From positions 105,051,583 to 105,115,582 of the forward strand of contig JAKGHH010000003.1 of assembly GCA_022828595.1 (NCBI GenBank): a DNA stretch of 64,000 nt. Direction: 5' to 3'. This stretch comes from Nelumbo lutea (taxonomy: Eukaryota; Streptophyta; Magnoliopsida; Proteales; Nelumbonaceae). The position numbers and the translations under genes were made by a program. The notes under the pieces are model-generated. The model searched no databases. It saw nothing but the letters and a program-made list of their open reading frames with translations, and was not told where the DNA came from. Of this stretch, positions 1-11,706 are shown one piece after another; the first letter of the stretch is position 1; the number at the start of each line of letters is the position of its first letter.

Positions 1-3000
1 TCAGTTCAGATCAGTCATTTCCTCTATTCTTTGTTCTGCGCATTCTCTTCTGGGGTTTTGCAGAATTCCCACTGATAACTAGGAGTTTCTCAGAAAGAAA
101 GAAAAGGACTGGCTGTTTTCTCCTTTTGGGGGTTTCCATGCTTCCAATGAGTGCGGTTGTTGTGGTTTTGTGTGGTTGGTAGAAAACCCTCTACTCGGCA
201 GTTCAAAAAGGGCTGGTTTTGTGATGGTGACAGTGCAGACTTGGTACCCTCTACTCGACAGGTACATGATCTTTGAATCAAGTTGTGTTATGTAGCAGGT
301 TTTTTTATATGTTGCAGAACTGAATATCCTATTCGTGAGATGTATTGTGAGGGTTTCTAGTGCTGACAGTGGACGGCAGCAATGGTGTTGTTGCTAGTAG
401 TGGTGAAGAGTTGTGAGTGTTGTTGCTGAAACCTATGATACTAGGAACCCTAGTAGTGTTCAGTCATTCGTAGTGTGGTGATTGGGTAGTAGAGTGACAA
501 CCTAGTGGTACAATTTCTCCTTTTTTCTTTCTTGTGCAGTCATGGGAGACAGCAGTGAATGCAAATCAAGTGTGATGGTGCCTTCTGATTATTTGAATGT
601 GCAGTTGACCTCTATAAAACTGAATGGTGAGAATTATGTCCCTTGAAGTTTCCCTGAAAGTTAGAAAGAAAGTGAAGCATGTGAGGGAAGATAAACCCCC
701 AATTGATTCTCCAGGATATGATGAATGGGAGCAAGAGGATGCTCAAATTATGACATGACTATGGAACAGCATGGAGTCCAAAATCAGTGTGGATTTCATG
801 TTCTTAGATACAACCAAGGAGGTTTGGAATCATGTAAGGAAACTATATTTTGGACAAGATAACACTACTAGGGTTTATCAATTGTACCAAGAGTACTTCA
901 ATTTGCAACAAGGGGATCAGAGTCTTGAGGACTATTATGCAAGTGTGAGAAATCTGCAAAATGAGTTGAATGTGTATCACCCTCTTACACCTGATGTCAA
1001 AATTCAGCAACAATAGAGAGAGAAGTTGGATGTGACCAGATTTTTAGTAGGGCTGAAGTCTGAATTTGAACCAATAAGGGCATAGATACTAGGTGGATAT
1101 GCTCTTCCCTTTCTTGAGGAAGTGTTTGCTCATCTTCGGAGGATCTCGGTTGGACCCATAGAGACTTCCACTATATCGGATAGGTCTGCATTTGCAGTTA
1201 CGGGAGGGGGAGGTCGTGGTGGTAGAGGAGGTCAACCTGGCTGTGGTAGTGGTGGTGGACCCATGTATGGTCGTGGTAGTGGTGGAATGTATAGTCATGG
1301 TGGTGGTCAAGACTCAGGGGGAGCCCGTGGTAGAGGATGTGGTAATACTCAGAGAAGGTGTACTCAATGTGGTATGGAGGGACATACTATCAACTTTTGC
1401 TATGATTTACATGGTCCACCTTCAACCTGGGCAAATCATGCAGCTGTAAATGGTGGTGTCTCAAGACAAGAATCTTAAGTTATTGATCAGATCCCCACTA
1501 TATCTATAGATGCTTCCAGAAAGGAGATGTTGAGTGTTTCACGGGATGAGTATGAGCGGTACATTTAGGGTACATCTCAACAGAACACGACTACCCTTGT
1601 ACACTCAGGTACGACTTGTCTGGCATCCACACCTTCCTGTTGGATTGTAGATTCTGGAGCTTCCGATCATATGACTGGGACTCCAGGTGTGTTTTCATCC
1701 ATTTCTTCGTCCTCCACATCCCAATCTGTTACTCTTGCCAATGGCTCTACATTAGCCATATGTGGTGTTGGTAATGTTGACACAGACTCATTATCTCTAT
1801 CCTCAGTTTTATATGTTCCCAAGTTTCCCTTTAACCTGATGTCTGTTAGTAAATTGACTAAGTCTCTTAATTGCTCAATAACTTTTTGCCCTTCCTCTTG
1901 TGTGTTTCAGGATTTCAAGACGGGGATGAAGATTGGTGGAGGGCATGAAGCTGGTGGACTGTATTATCTTGATGGAGGTGGTTCGGCAACAACCCTTCAG
2001 ACATCTCTTTCCCCTCATCAGTGGCACTATAGACTTGGTCATTCGTCTCTTAGAGCTCTCTAGTTACTTGTTTCGTTGTTTCGTTGTTGCGTTGTTGAGT
2101 CGTCTTTCTACTTTGAATTGTGAGTCGTGTCAGTTTGGGAAACATCATCGTGTTTCCTTAGTCCTAGAGTCGATAGTCGTACATCGAGTCTTTTTTCTTT
2201 AGTCCATTCGGACATCTGGGGTCCAAACAGAGTAGTGTCTTATAATGGTTACAAGTACTTTGTAATTTTTGTTGATGATTATTCAAGGATGACATGACTT
2301 TACCTTATGAAAGAAAGGAGTGAGTTGTTTTCTATTTTCCAAAAATTTTATGCTGAAATTCGCAATCAATTTGGTGTACATATTAAAATTCTTTGTTTTG
2401 ATAATGGCCGCGGCTATTTTTCCACATCATTTTAAGAATATTTGGAACAACATGGCATTATCCATCAAACCTCATGTCCCTACACCCCTCAACAAAATGG
2501 GGTGGCTGAAAGAAAGAACCGTCACCTTTTGGAAACTGCTCGGTCCCTCTTACATCATATGAATGGCTCCAAACCCTTTTGGAGTGATTTTGTGCTTACA
2601 TCCTATTTTCTTATTAACCGCATGCCCATGTCTATCCTTGAAGGTCAGTCCCCTTTTTCTGTTTTGTTTCCCACGTCTCTTTTTCCCCTTATTCTCGAAG
2701 TTTTTGGATGTGTGAGTTTCGTTCATAATCTTTGACCTGGAACAAGGAGAATGGAGTCCACTAAGTGTGTCTTTCTTGGCTATTCCAGGACTAAAAAAAG
2801 GTATAAGTGTTATAATCCTCGTTCTCGGCGTTCTTTCGTGTGTCTTGATGTTACATTCTTTGAGTTTGTTCCTTTCTTCTCCGGGCTCCGTTGCCATCAC
2901 CTCCTCTTCCAGTTCCTGTTGAGGACTCCATTCTCCTTGTTCCAGTTGTGACCCAGTCTTTGTCTCTAGTGCAGCTACCTGCGGAACGGCCACCTATCTG

Positions 3001-3786
3001 GCAATTGTATACACATCGTCAGGCACCAGCTCCTCCTCCAGCTTCGTAACCGTCAACAAATCCGACAATTGTTACCACCCCAGTCCCACCCCCAGTTTCT
3101 GACCTTGATCTTCCTATTGTTTTGTGGAAAGGTAAATGCAGTTGCACTCTCCACTCCATTTTCAATTATGTTTCTGTATCTCACCTTTCGGCTTCCCATC
3201 GCTAGTTTGTTTCTATGTTATCCTCTGTCTCTGTTCCCAAGGATGTCTAGGATGCCCTCACTTCTCCAGGGTGGCGCCAAGCAATGGAAGAACTCTTGGC
3301 CCTGACTCGTACTCATACGTGGGACCTCACCACTCTTTTGCCTGGTAAGCATGTTGTAGGCTGTAAGTGGGTGTGCACGGTTAAATACTTACCTGATGGG
3401 AGTGTTGAACGGTTGAAAGCAAGGTTAGTTGCCAAAGGTTATTCATAGCTATATGGTATTGATAAAACACCTCTCTGGTTGCCAAAACTGGGTCAGTTCG
3501 TGTTTTGATTTCTCTTGCTGCTATGTTTGATTGGCCCTTGTTTTAGCTTGACATCAAGAATGCCTTTTTACATGGTGATTTCCTTAAGGAGGTGTACATG
3601 GAGCAACCACTAGGGTTTGTTGCTCAGGGGGAGGGTGAGAAGGTATGTAGACTTTCTTATGGACTTAAACAATCTCTCCGTGCATGGTTTGGGAGATTTA
3701 GTGAAGTGGTGAAGAAGTTTGGAATGAAACAGTATTAGGTTGATCATTCCGTATTCAACTATGAATCAAATGCTGGGAAGATCCTC

Positions 3787-4740
3787 TTGGTGGTATATGT
3801 AGATGACATTGTTATCATAGGCAGTGACAAACCAGGGATTGACAGGTTGAAGACTTACTTGCATGATCACTTCCAGAGAAAGGATATTGGTAAATTAAGA
3901 TACTTACTAGGGATAGAGGTAGCGAGGTCCAAGAATGGTATTAATCTGTGCCAAAGGAAATATGCTCTTGATCTGCTAGAAGAAACAGGGTTGTTGGGTG
4001 CCAAACCAATTGAAACACCCATGGAACTGAATGTTAAGTTGAGTAGTGATGTAGGTGATGAGTTTGAGGATTCGATAAGGTACAGAAGGTTGGTAGGTAA
4101 GCTTAATTACCTAACCATCACTCGACCTGATATCTCATTTGCGGTCAGTGTAGTGAGTCAGTTTATGCAGAATCCTCGAATTCTACATTGGGAGGCAGTT
4201 CTAAGGATTATGCAGTATTTGAAGGGAGCTCCAAGTCGTGGTTTGTTATATAAGAGTGGAGGAAGTCTTGAGATAGAGGGATACACGGATGCTGATTGGG
4301 CTGGTTCCATATTTGACATAAGGTCCACTATAGGGTATTGCACTTTTATTGGTGGGAACTTAGTGACATGGAAAAGTAAGAAGCAGACAATGGTAGCAAA
4401 AAGCAGTGCAGAGGCTGAATATAGGGCTATGGCACACACAACATGTGAACTAGTGTGGTTGAAGCATCTCCTAGAAGAGATGGGATACATGATTGACACT
4501 CCTATGAAGCTATATTGTGATAATCAAGTTGCAGTTCATATCTCCTCTAATCCAGTGGTTCATGAAAGTACGAAGCATATAGAAGTTGATTGCCACTTTG
4601 TACGTGCGAAGGTGCTTAGTGGAGTGATAAGTACAACATATGTGAACACAAGAAATCAACGGGTAGATCTGTTTACCAAAGGGTTGAATCGGGGAAGAGT
4701 GGACTACATATGTAACAAGCTAGGACTATATGACATATAA
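3787..4740 (+). CDS. Copia A polyprotein remnant: reverse transcriptase C-terminus plus RNase H
   Basis: This is an uninterrupted 317-codon frame, the longest intact piece of element A. It opens inside the reverse transcriptase at the YVDDIVIIG catalytic box (residues about 4-12). It continues through the thumb (KYALDLLEETG), the TRPDISFAVSVVSQFM block and the RNase H domain, with YTDADWAG (first Asp), SSAEAEYRAM (Glu), LYCDNQVAVH (Asp) and HVxxKHIEVDCHFVR-like residues. The true polyprotein began far upstream, so the first Met is only an internal one. The frame stops 10 bp before the polypurine tract. No separate cellular gene is implied. Confidence 0.85.
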   Translation: MVVYVDDIVIIGSDKPGIDRLKTYLHDHFQRKDIGKLRYLLGIEVARSKNGINLCQRKYALDLLEETGLLGAKPIETPMELNVKLSSDVGDEFEDSIRYRRLVGKLNYLTITRPDISFAVSVVSQFMQNPRILHWEAVLRIMQYLKGAPSRGLLYKSGGSLEIEGYTDADWAGSIFDIRSTIGYCTFIGGNLVTWKSKKQTMVAKSSAEAEYRAMAHTTCELVWLKHLLEEMGYMIDTPMKLYCDNQVAVHISSNPVVHESTKHIEVDCHFVRAKVLSGVISTTYVNTRNQRVDLFTKGLNRGRVDYICNKLGLYDI

Positions 4741-4750
4741 TCACCAGCTT

Positions 4751-4759
4751 GAGGGGGAG
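4751..4759 (+). promoter_or_regulatory. Polypurine tract of Copia A
   Basis: GAGGGGGAG lies immediately before the TGTTAG start of the 3' LTR. It is the expected plus-strand DNA primer site and is identical to the tract of Copia B at 10818-10826. Confidence 0.75.
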
Positions 4760-5058
4760 TGTTAGAGTCGGCTGTAGAAGGGTAGTATAGACTTTTTGTG
4801 TTAAGTTATATATTAGTTGTTCAGCTGATGTGGCTCTCACTTAAGTGAGGGCACAATAGTAATTCTTGTATATTTTAGAAGAGGATAAATAAAAGAGTGG
4901 CCGACTAGAGAAGAGGGTCTTTTCTCTTTAGTTCGGATGAGACTGTTCTTTCTCTCCTCCTCCTTCTTCTCCTTCTTCTCCCTCTTCTTCTTCTTCTTCT
5001 CTTTCTTCTGATCTGGACTCATACAAACATCTCATCTGAGTTTTATCAGTTTTCATCA
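4760..5058 (+). repeat. 3' LTR of Copia A
   Basis: It begins TGTTAGAGTCGG directly after the polypurine tract. It contains a TATA-like AGGATAAATAAAAG near 4880 and a long TTC/CTC pyrimidine run at 4950-5010. The right end is placed near a CA dinucleotide around 5058 and is uncertain by a few tens of bases, because the partner LTR is outside the window. Confidence 0.6.
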
Positions 5059-5104
5059 ATTGAAAACACAAGAGAGCTTAGACAATTTTTCTATCGCATC
5101 TTAA

Positions 5105-5466
5105 AAAAATATTGATAAAGAATGAAGTAATGTATAAATAAATGCATGGAGGTTGTTCTGTATAGTTATAGAGCTAGCCTAGTGCTGCTCCCCTTAGGTA
5201 CCCTTAAAAGTCCCAAGGTACCAGTAGTACCATTTAGTCAAGAGGTTACCCCTCCCCCAATTCAATTATTGTCTATTAATTCCTTCTTTGGCTAGTGTAT
5301 CTGCCAGTATATTTGCTGACCATGGCACTCAAACAAAATTAACTTCCACAATATTGGCTTGAAGTCGAGCCTCCATAATTTGATGTTGCAAGTTACATGC
5401 TTCTACTAACTCATCTCAGCCAATTGATAATTGTCTTTGAATCTCCCTCTGCAATTAGTTTTCTTT
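5105..5466 (-). mobile_element. LINE 3' end: second half of RNase H domain, minus strand
   Basis: Read on the minus strand, 5466 down to about 5265 encodes the end of a plant L1-type RNase H (RVT_3) domain. It has an AEGDSKTIINWL-like block, then VPWSANILADTLAKEGI, the usual C-terminal His/Ala-Asp region of these domains. The first half of the same domain resumes at 11055, so Copia B split it. The segment down to about 5105 is the LINE 3' untranslated tail, ending near an A/T-rich TTATCAATATT run. Several stops make it a relic. Confidence 0.7.
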
Positions 5467-5471
5467 AAGCC

Positions 5472-5695
5472 TATGAAGATATGCCTTGATGTACATTATT
5501 AGAGTAGTCTTTGTTGTACAATATTGTATTCTTATTATTTTATTTGTTCTTTTTATCTTTCAGCCCTGTAAGGGCATTCTTGTTATTGTACATATCTTTT
5601 ATCTCTTTAATATAAAGGAGACTCTTTGGGGTGGGGGTCGACTATTCTTGACACCCTTAAGTTCTGTTTTCTTCTTGCTCTCAAATCGGTTCACA
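5472..5695 (+). repeat. 5' LTR of Copia B
   Basis: It starts TATGAAGATA, the expected TG mutated to TA, and ends CACA. It matches the 3' LTR almost throughout. It carries TTTAATATAAAGGAG near 5608, a likely TATA region, and ends just before the PBS. Confidence 0.93.
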
Positions 5696-5707
5696 TGGTA
5701 CCAGAGC
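5696..5707 (+). promoter_or_regulatory. Primer-binding site of Copia B (initiator tRNA-Met type)
   Basis: TGGTACCAGAGC abuts the 5' LTR. It differs by one base from TGGTATCAGAGC, the common plant Copia site complementary to the 3' end of initiator tRNA-Met. Confidence 0.88.
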
Positions 5708-5783
5708 AGGTTGCCCTTTGATCTTCTTTCTCTCTGATCCGCCTTGTTTTCTTGATCCATTGAGAACTTGCATCTCTGCCGAT

Positions 5784-6260
5784 TAGGGGTGTAAACAGGT
5801 CGAATTCGAATTGGATAAGGCAATATTTGAATTTGAATCCGATTAGAAAATCCGATATCCGACGGATATTGAAAATTAATATTCGAATTCGAATCCGATT
5901 AAATATTCGAATATTTGATTCGAATTCGATTAATTAATTATTTTAGATAATTAATAAATATATAAAATAAATATTTTATTGATATAAAGTATATAAATAT
6001 ATAAAATATTTATATAACTTAATTATTATATATAAATTATATAAAATATTTTATATATTATATAAGAATTAAATAATTGATTGAATTTAGATATTTATTG
6101 AATCGAATCAAGTCATATCTGAATTCGAATCCGATTAACTATTCGGTATGAATAGGATATCCGAATTCGACTGATTAGATATTCGAATTATTCGAATTCG
6201 ATTCAATTATGTCGAATATCAAATTCAAAATCAGATTTTCGAATACCGTTTACACCCTTA
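5784..6260. mobile_element. hAT-type MITE in the Copia B leader
   Basis: The terminal inverted repeats are TAGGGGTGTAAAC and, on the other strand, TAAGGGTGTAAAC. The flanks are CTGCCGAT (5776-5783) and TTGCCGAT (6261-6268), an 8-bp target duplication with one mismatch, as expected of hAT elements. The interior is very AT-rich, with repeated GAATTCGAAT-type words arranged as a long imperfect palindrome. No ORF is present. It sits between PBS and gag, so it postdates Copia B. Confidence 0.88.
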
Positions 6261-6687
6261 TTGCCGATTGGTCTTGGACTGTTTTGATCTTTCCAGGAAC
6301 CATTTTTCTGTTTTCCGCGCATTCAAAGAGAGATTTTATTGGATCTCTCTCATTTGACATGTTTGTAGCAAGATTTAAAAGGAGTTGTTGCCTATCTCTT
6401 CTCAACATACTTTGAAAGTTTTACTGAGACCTGTGCAGTTTTGAGAGAGATCTGGACTTCTCTTATAGGCGGCTGCACCCAAACTTTCCTTTTCTGGACT
6501 ATGTTTAGTTTTCTTCTTCTACTGGATCTTGAACAATCTCTGGTGAAAGTAAGGGGTTTCTTTCTTAGTTTTTTGACTCTCTTGGATTCGACTACAACTT
6601 ATTTCACTCGTTTTGATCAAGTTTTATTGCAGTCTAGTTCCTTTAAACTTCAGTCGAACCCTATTTTGTGCTATTTTCTTGTCGTAA

Positions 6688-7512
6688 TGGCTTCAGACAG
6701 AGGTGATATCATTCCCGTGAAGATGAATGGACAGAACTATGGGATGTGGAAGTTCAATTTTGATTTTTATGTTGAAGGGAAAGGTTTAGAAGGATATTTG
6801 AATGGAATGGTCACTAAACCAGTTGAGACCGAGGCCAAGGCTTTACAACAATGGAAGTGGGATAATGGTAAGCTTGTTTCTTGGATTATGAGTTCTATTG
6901 ATTATCATATATTTGTACCTATGAGGAGAATGAAAACAACCTATGAGTTGTACTTGTATCTGGAAAAAGTTTATCAACAGTCCAACGTATCTAAATAGTA
7001 TCAGATAGAATCAGAAATATTTTCTTACAACCAAGGAGATAGGAGGATACAAGAATATTTTTCTGGTTTTCTTGATTTATGGGCTGAATATGAGATTGTT
7101 CACATTGAACCCTCGGATCCAATAGAGTGTGTGAAATATCTTCAGAAGCATTTTGAGAAGAGAATTCTTGATGAGATTTAGACCTGAATATGAGATAATC
7201 GGGTCCAACATTCTGAGTAGGGAAACACTTCCAGATATGGATTCTGTTTTAGGGGAACTTTTAAGGGAAGAGGCTAGACTTCTCACTACAGCCGGGTTTG
7301 ATGGGAAGATAGCTGAACTTGGGGCTGAAACAATCTTTGTTGCTCATGGGTGTAAGAAGCCAACCTCCAAGAACTTCTCCAAAATTCAGTGCTATGAGTG
7401 TAAGGGTTTTGGACACATTGCATCTCACTGTAAGAAGAATGCGTGCACCTATTGCAAGCAACATGGTCACATCATTCCAGACTGTCCAATCCGACCAGCT
7501 AAGGGTTCTTAG
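6688..7512 (+). pseudogene. Copia B gag (nucleocapsid), broken
   Basis: The start MASDRGDIIPVKMNGQNYG resembles the opening of Copia gag proteins, with the substrate-like NGxNYxxWK motif. The frame is broken by a stop after QQSNVSK at about 6997 and by another near 7180. It then reads into two tandem CCHC zinc knuckles typical of RNA-packaging nucleocapsid. The normal role is coating and packaging of the element RNA. It cannot make a full product as it stands. Confidence 0.8.
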
Positions 7513-8199
7513 AAAAAGACAGCCCCAGGCCTATTAGGCAGTAGATGGACAAGCAACAGACACTGTATCCACCAAGGGTAATTCTTCAGTGAAAGGTGAT
7601 TCAACAGGTGTCATGGATGAAGAAAAGGTTAGGCAATTGGTATCTTCTGCTATTTCCTTTGCTTTCTTTGCTATTGGCTTGTCTGGTAAGTTCTCTGCAT
7701 ATTGTTCTTCCCTTTCGCATGCTTGGATTATAGATTCAAGTGCCACCAATCATATGACAGGAGCTTACCTCAATCACCCAAATCCATCCATTGAAACTTA
7801 CCATAAACATATTATTACTACCAATGGTGAAAAGTTAGACATCATTGCTAGCAATGATTTGTCCCTTAAATTGTCACCAACTAGATCCTTCCCTCTATCA
7901 AAAACCCTCTTAGTACCCAACCTTACTACTAATCTGATTTCTGTTGGCCAACTTGTTGATGAAGGAAATGTTCTCACCTTTTCTCATGATGGTTGCTTGA
8001 TACATGACCGGTACACTGGGAAGGGGCGTAAGTCGGGCCATCTATTTGCGCTGGAGTTCGAGAAATCTCAATCAGGAGCATCCTCAGCTTTACTTAGTTC
8101 TTCTTTGTCTGATTCTTTGTTGAGTTATTGAAATAATATTTGGGATTTATGGCATAAACGTTTGGGTCATCCATATTCCCAAAAATTAAAATTTTTGTT

Positions 8200-8285
8200 T
8201 GACTCTGGTTTGACTAAGAATAAAATTCCTCCTGTTCATACTTGACTCTGGTTTGACTAAGAATAAAATTCCTCCTGTTCATACT
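8200..8285 (+). repeat. 43-bp tandem duplication inside Copia B pol
   Basis: TGACTCTGGTTTGACTAAG begins both 8200 and 8243, and the two 43-bp copies read the same. The length is not a multiple of three, so the duplication itself shifts the integrase frame. Confidence 0.85.
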
Positions 8286-9339
8286 TTTGATATTTCTTAC
8301 ACTACGTGTTGTTTGAGTAAATGTCATGTTTTACCATTTCTTCATACATCTAAACATGCCACTAAACCTTTTGAGGTAATACATAGTGATGTTTGGTCTG
8401 CTTCTACTACTTCACGATTGGGATACATATATTTTGTATTGTTTATAGATGATTGTACCAGATATGCTTGGATTTAGTTTCTGCGGCGCAAATCGAAAGT
8501 CTTTGGCACATTTAAATTATTTCATACTATGGTGCAAAATCAATTCAAGTGCAATGTGACTATCCTCTGTTCAGATTCAGGGGAGAATATAGAGACGAAG
8601 ACTTTCAGGCCTACTTGAGGAGTTATGGAATTCAGTCTCAGTGCAGTTACCCAGACACTCCACAACAGAATGGTGTGGCTGAACGGAAGAATGGATATAT
8701 TCTCAGTGTTGTGCGGACATTACTATAGGAGTCTTATACTCCAACTTCGTTTTGGGTAGAAGTAGCCAGTACAATCGTGTATTAGATCAATTTTCTTCCC
8801 TCCTTTGTTCTAGGCAACACTTCTCCCTTCCAAAAAACTTTTTGGTCATCTCCCAGATTTCTCTAGTCTTCATGTTTTTGCTTGTCTTTGTTTTGTACAT
8901 CTTCCTGTTCGTGAACAATCTAAATTAACTGCTCAGTCTGCTGTGTGTGCCTTTGTGGGATATAGTCTTGACTACAAAGGATTTTTGTGCTATGATCCTG
9001 CTATACGTCGTATTCGGATTTCTCAAAATGTTGTGTTTCTTGAACATATCTCCTTCTTTGCTGGGGTTGCTAGATTGTCTATTCCTTCCATCTCTGTTTT
9101 GTAGGACTTTGATTCAGATGACACTACTACTTCCTCGACTGAGAGATTTTCTCGTCTTCACCTGCAAGTGGCTCGTGTCCCGATCTCTGCACTTACAACC
9201 CCCCTTCCACCCGGTCCAAAGCATCCATCTCCGATATCCCCTGTAAGTGATACCTTGACCCAAGATCTTCCTATTTCAGATAGTAATTCGGTTATTCCAC
9301 TTCGTCATTCTACCTGTATTTCTCGACCCTCTGACTGTT

Positions 9340-10394
9340 ATGGTTTTCCTTCCCGAAATTCAAGCCCTCCATGAGAATGATACTCGGGATCTTGTGCTAG
9401 CTCCTCCAGATGCTTCTATTGTTGGAAGCCGTTGGGTTTATATGATCAAACTGAAGTCAGATGGTTCCCTTGATCGATATAAGGCCTGGTTAGTTGCCCA
9501 AGGATATAGTCAGGAATATGGGATTGGTTATGAAGAAACATTTGCTCCGGTTGCTAAGATCACCACAGTTCGGACTCTTATGGCCATATCTGCTATTCAT
9601 TCCTAGACTATTTACCAATTAGATGTGAAGAATGCTTTTCTTCATGGTGAACTGAAGGAGACAGTCTACATGAAACCTTTGCCTGGATATTGCAGTGATC
9701 CTTTATGTGTCTGTCGCCTAAAAAAGTCTCTATATGGTCTGAAGCAAGCACTCAGGGCTTGGTTTGAGCGCTTCTGGAATGTTGTTGTTGCAGCTGGGTA
9801 TAATCAGAGTTCCTCTGACTACCCTCTCTTTGTTAAGAGAAGACCCCAATGTATCATTATCCTCCTGTTGTATGTTGATGACATGCTTCTAACTGGGGAT
9901 GATCATGATGGCATTTGTGAGCTGAAGTCCTTACTTCATAACTCATTTCACATGAAGGACCCGGGTCCTCTTACTTATTAGGTTTGGAGGATCATCGTAG
10001 GTGTCGAGGGTATTTTATTTGTCAGCAAAAATACGCCTCTGATCTCGTCAAATTAGCTAGAATTACTTATGAGAAACATGTTGATACCCCCCTGGAGCTG
10101 AATGTCAAGCTATCTAAATCCGAATGCCTCATCCTTCCTGATGCTACCTTGTACCGTCAGGTTGTTGGCTCTTTGATCTATCTTACTATGACCAGGCCCG
10201 ACATTTCACATGCTATTCAGGTCGTCAGTCAATTTGTCTTTGCATCGTGGCAACGTCATATGATTGTTGTTCGCCGCATCATTCGTTATGTTAGAGACAC
10301 AACCTCTCAGGGACTGTTTTTCTCTTCCTCATCATCCATACAATTGAGGGTTTATGCTGATGCCGATTGGATTGGTTGCCTTGACACTCGCTGA
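9340..10394 (+). pseudogene. Copia B reverse transcriptase, broken
   Basis: Three adjacent frames carry GSRWVYMIKLKSDGSLDRYK, then LDVKNAFLHGEL and LKKSLYGLKQALRAWF, then YVDDMLLTGDDHDG and TRPDISHAIQVVSQF. These are the ordered blocks of Copia reverse transcriptase, which copies element RNA to DNA. In-frame stops at about 9604 and 9980 and one at 10392 separate the pieces. Confidence 0.85.
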
Positions 10395-10817
10395 TCCACT
10401 ACTGGATGGTGCGTCTTCATGGGTGACTCTCTCATCTCCTAGAAGTGCAAGAAACAACAAACTGTCTCTAAGTCTTCTACTGAAGCTGAGTATAGAGCCA
10501 TGTCTTCTGCATGTAGCGAGATTGTTTGGCTGAAGTCTCTTTTCATGGATCTTGGTACTCTTCTTCCTACTCCTATTCCTTTGTATGCCGATAACACTAG
10601 TGCTATCAAGATCGCATCTAATCCTATCTTTCATGAGAGGACTAAACATATCGAGGTGGATTGTCACTTTATTAGAGACCTTCTTGTTGCAGACTCTATA
10701 TCTCTTCTTCATGTAGCCTCTCACATGTAGATTGCTGACATTTTTACCAAGGCCATGACTAAAAGTCGACACCTCATTCTTGTGGGCAAACTGATGCTGA
10801 TGTCTACACATCAGTTT

Positions 10818-10826
10818 GAGGGGGAG
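10818..10826 (+). promoter_or_regulatory. Polypurine tract of Copia B
   Basis: GAGGGGGAG lies directly before the TGTGAAGATA start of the 3' LTR. It is identical to the tract of Copia A. Confidence 0.8.
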
Positions 10827-11049
10827 TGTGAAGATATACCTCGATGTACATTATTAGAGTAGTCCTTATTGTACAGTATTGTATTCTTATTATTTTATTT
10901 GTTCTTTTTATCTTTCAGCCCCGTAAGGGCATTCTTGTAATTGTACATATCTTTTATCTCTTTAATATAAAAGAGACTCTTTGGGGTGGGGGTCGACTAT
11001 TCTTGACACCCTTAATTCTGTTTTCTTCTTGCTCTCAATTCGGTTCACA
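10827..11049 (+). repeat. 3' LTR of Copia B
   Basis: It starts TGTGAAGATA and ends TTCACA. It pairs with 5472-5695 and is followed by the AAGCC target copy. Confidence 0.93.
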
Positions 11050-11054
11050 AAGCC

Positions 11055-11290
11055 AATGATCTTGCTAGCACTTGTAATACAACTAAGAGTTATGCTTTGA
11101 TTGAATTTCCTTCTCTTATTGAACCTGAGCAAGCCACTTGATTGTTCACATTTTCTAATAATACCACCCATGCTTTATTGCCCAAGGTTTTCAACATTGC
11201 TGCCATCAAATTTAATTTTGGTACATTCTTTGGTGGGGGTGACCAATTTGGTGTGCTTTTGCCCCTTCTAGTGGACATTGTTGCCATTGT
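11055..11290 (-). mobile_element. LINE RNase H, first half, minus strand
   Basis: From 11290 downward the minus strand reads PPPKNVPKLNL, where family members have VKLNFDG. A GGIIR-like block and SCITSASKII follow, the opening of an L1-type RNase H domain. It joins 5466 once Copia B is removed. The frame is broken. Confidence 0.65.
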
Positions 11291-11379
11291 GAAATCTCTT
11301 AGACAATTTTAACATCCCATAGATCTCCTCCTAATGGAGTTTGCTTTGCTTTAAGCATTTGCCAAAGAAGACAAGAAGA

Positions 11380-11560
11380 GAGGAATTCTTCAAATCCTCT
11401 AGATAGGAAAGGGCAAATCATGTGGAGGCGTGCTTATGCAGTTACCACTTAGTACATTTGGGAGGATAGGAATGCCATAATCTTCTCCAAATAATGCAGT
11501 GAGACCTAAGATGAAACATATTGATTTGGTGACCATCAAATGGTCCACTGGATACTGACG
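11380..11560 (+). mobile_element. LINE ORF2 C-terminal fragment (zf-RVT region), plus strand
   Basis: The plus strand reads MWRRAYAVTT, a stop, then YIWEDRNAIIFSK. This resembles the IWEERNxRIF block that follows the zinc-binding region in plant L1-type ORF2 proteins. The fragment is short and broken, and its edges are approximate. Confidence 0.5.
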
Positions 11561-11706
11561 ATTAGGAGATGGCATATTATAATAAGCTTGTTGACTGAGA
11601 GATAGTATGTGGTATAGGAGTGTTCCTCACCCCTTTTCATGAAGTATGGTCCCTGGAAACCTGGGCTTCTTGCAACTATGTAGCTAATTTATAGGAGTTA
11701 TGGGTG

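Larger units (their letters stand above)
1..5058 (+). mobile_element. Ty1/Copia LTR retrotransposon A, degenerate, 5' LTR outside window
   Basis: Plus-strand fragments run in Copia order. The leader is 1-541 and gag starts near ATG 542. A CCHC knuckle (CTQCGMEGHTINFC) lies near 1360-1400 after a Gly-rich stretch. The protease core WIVDSGASDHMTG lies at about 1640-1680. A GAG-pre-integrase HxLGH-type motif (HYRLGHSS) lies near 2025, and integrase pieces with DDYSRMTWLYLM and PYTPQQNGVAERKN at 2260-2735. Reverse transcriptase follows at 3340-4200 and RNase H to 4740. Stops and frameshifts break everything before about 3787, so it is not autonomous. A polypurine tract at 4751-4759 precedes an LTR starting TGTTAG. 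Integrase before reverse transcriptase shows Copia rather than Gypsy. The right boundary is approximate because the left LTR is not available for comparison. Confidence 0.93.
5472..11049 (+). mobile_element. Ty1/Copia LTR retrotransposon B, both LTRs, nested in a LINE
   Basis: Two LTRs of 224 and 223 bp (5472-5695 and 10827-11049) differ at about 11 positions plus one indel, roughly 95% identity. Both sides carry the 5-bp target duplication AAGCC (5467-5471 and 11050-11054). A PBS follows the 5' LTR and a polypurine tract precedes the 3' LTR. Gag starts at ATG 6688. Two CCHC knuckles (CYECKGFGHIASHC, CTYCKQHGHIIPDC) lie near 7390-7490. Protease-like WIIDSSATNHMTG lies near 7720, integrase at 8370-8780, reverse transcriptase with YVDDMLLTG at 9360-10100, and RNase H (YADADWIG, SSTEAEYRAM) at 10350-10790. 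Several stops and frameshifts make it non-autonomous. The protease has DSSA where the family usually has DSGA. Confidence 0.95.

Noticed and set aside
2550..2993. 147-codon minus-strand frame
   Set aside because: It is antisense to the integrase region of Copia A and has no motif; a shadow of that element.
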